Assembly: GCA_044225565.1 (NCBI GenBank)
Contig: JBGAIL010000233.1
Span: 1-6,595, forward strand
From: CAVXAE01 sp044225565
GTDB taxonomy: Bacteria; Pseudomonadota; Gammaproteobacteria; Steroidobacterales; Steroidobacteraceae
Direction of reading: 5' to 3'
DNA length: 6,595 nt
Shown: positions 5,607 through 6,595 of the stretch, in pieces
Layout: every line of letters starts with the position of its first letter
How positions within the stretch are numbered: the stretch's first letter is position 1
Notes under the pieces: model-generated
What the model was told of the DNA's origin: nothing
Databases searched by the model: none
Seen by the model: only the letters and a program-made list of their open reading frames with translations
Program-made: the position numbers and the translations under genes

Positions 5607-6595
5607 TCACGCGATCGCCGGCCGCGTTCCGCGCAGCTGCGGCAGGATGATGAACTCCCACGGCGTCGCCATGTCGCCGACGGGTACCTCGATGATCGCC
5701 GGCCCCGGCTCGGCCAGCGCGCGCTCGAGCGTGCCGCGCAGCTCGGCGGGTGATGCTGCTCGATAGCCGGCTGCGCCGAACGACTCGGCCAGCTTCACGA
5801 AATCGGGATTGCGCAGGTCCGAGGCGATGAGCCGATTGCCGAACCATTCGCGCTGCTGGCGCTGCACGTTGGTGAAGGAGTTGCTGTTGAACACGATGGT
5901 CTTCAGCCCGATGCCGTATTGTACGGCCGTGGCGAGCTCCTGCACGTTGAACATGAAGCCGCCGTCGCCGGCGATGGACACCACCGGCACGTCCGGGTGC
6001 GCCACCTTCACGCCCAGCGCCGTCGCGTAGCCGTAGCCGAGCGTGCCCTGGTAGCTGCAGTTGATGTGCTCGCGCGGTCGCGACACCGGGAAGCCGTACC
6101 AGGAGGCATAGCCGCACTGGGTGATCTCGTCGCAGAAGATGCCGTTGCGGGGCAGCGCCTGGCGGATCGCCTTCAGGAAGCTCAGCTGCGGCTGTACCCG
6201 CTCGATGTCGGCGGCCACCGAAGCTTTAATGGCGGCGAAGTCTTCCGCTTTCCCTCGCGGCGCGAGCAGTTTCGAAACCGCTGGAATGAGCGCGCGCAGA
6301 GCAGCGCCGGCGTCCGCGAGAATTCCAGCCGCAGGCTGCCCGGCGCGCGCGATCTCCTGCGGATCGATGTCTATCCTCACCACCTGCAGGTCCCGATCGA
6401 CCCCCCAGTGCAGGAGCGGCTCCATCATGCGCGAGCCGATGCCGATGACGACGTCGACCTTGGGCCATAGCCGGTGACCGGCGGGCAGCGTGAAGCCGAG
6501 AGGGTGATCGTCCGGGACGACTCCCCGGCCGCTGCGAAACGAGACCACGGGTGCCTGGAGCATCTGCGCGAGCTCGCGCACTTCTTCGCAGGCTC
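5607..6595 (-). CDS. Thiamine-diphosphate enzyme, acetolactate-synthase-like (N-terminus beyond the right edge)
   Basis: This is the C-terminal 60% or so of a ThDP-dependent enzyme of the acetolactate synthase/pyruvate oxidase/benzoylformate decarboxylase type. The frame is still open at the right edge (residues ACEEV precede the internal GTG at 6579-6581), so that GTG is not the true start; the PYR domain with the catalytic Glu is missing. Counting from that GTG, residues 1-110 are the middle domain (SGRGVVPDDHPLGF, VIGIGSRM, VRIDIDP). Residues 145-305 are the ThDP-binding domain with YQGTLGYGYATALG, the GDG diphosphate motif (205-207) and VQELATAVQYGIG. The usual Asn/Asp metal ligand 27 residues after the GDG Asp is Ser233 (FNSNSF). 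It ends with PWEFIILP. Such enzymes decarboxylate or join 2-keto acids; pyruvate from Eda or KDG itself are conceivable substrates, but the reaction is unknown. It is the first visible operon gene, 4 bases before manD. Confidence 0.88.
   Translation of the reverse strand, partial: ACEEVRELAQMLQAPVVSFRSGRGVVPDDHPLGFTLPAGHRLWPKVDVVIGIGSRMMEPLLHWGVDRDLQVVRIDIDPQEIARAGQPAAGILADAGAALRALIPAVSKLLAPRGKAEDFAAIKASVAADIERVQPQLSFLKAIRQALPRNGIFCDEITQCGYASWYGFPVSRPREHINCSYQGTLGYGYATALGVKVAHPDVPVVSIAGDGGFMFNVQELATAVQYGIGLKTIVFNSNSFTNVQRQQREWFGNRLIASDLRNPDFVKLAESFGAAGYRAASPAELRGTLERALAEPGPAIIEVPVGDMATPWEFIILPQLRGTRPAIA

Noticed and set aside
4400..5650. 416-codon open frame on the plus strand opposite manD
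   Set aside because: It is an antisense shadow of a GC-rich gene: rich in Arg, Val, His and Asp with no family motif, while the minus strand encodes an unmistakable ManD with every catalytic residue.
5599..6117. 172-codon minus-strand frame inside the ThDP enzyme gene
   Set aside because: Shadow frame on the same strand, very rich in Arg and Ala; the ThDP frame has continuous family motifs through the same bases.

Overview
The window holds two unlike parts. From about 1060 to the right edge it is dense, high-GC, minus-strand coding sequence: six genes packed end to end with gaps of a few bases or short overlaps. From 1 to about 1040 it is visibly more AT-rich, read on the plus strand, and contains only short unrecognised ORFs and a possible transposase fragment. 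The gene types and base composition suggest a high-GC proteobacterium that lives on plant or algal sugar acids, for example a sphingomonad-like or Steroidobacter/Xanthomonas-like lineage. The window does not settle the taxon.

In transcription order (right to left) the operon encodes: a thiamine-diphosphate enzyme of the acetolactate-synthase type (cut by the right edge); D-mannonate dehydratase ManD; KDPG aldolase Eda; 2-keto-3-deoxygluconate kinase KdgK; and two short-chain dehydrogenases (SDR1, SDR2). ManD makes 2-keto-3-deoxy-D-gluconate (KDG) from D-mannonate, KdgK phosphorylates KDG to KDPG, and Eda splits KDPG into pyruvate and glyceraldehyde 3-phosphate. This is the lower hexuronate (glucuronate) branch feeding the Entner-Doudoroff aldolase step. 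The window shows no isomerase (UxaC), no classical fructuronate reductase (UxuB), no transporter and no regulator. SDR1 or SDR2 may supply the fructuronate/mannonate redox step, or handle a variant sugar acid. The promoter must lie beyond the right edge.

The points most worth checking are the thiamine enzyme, which is not a standard part of this pathway and carries Ser where the family has the Asn/Asp metal ligand, and the adjacent SDR pair whose nucleotide-binding residues predict opposite cofactor use (NAD versus NADP).

The left part contains an incomplete or unrecognised ORF (2-406), two very small ORFs (309-479 and 512-652, the latter with a strong ribosome binding site and a start resembling an IS3-type OrfB), and an orphan gene of about 107 codons (709-1032) converging on the operon. 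Two small hairpins sit at the convergent gene ends. No tRNA, rRNA, CRISPR array or intact mobile element was seen.
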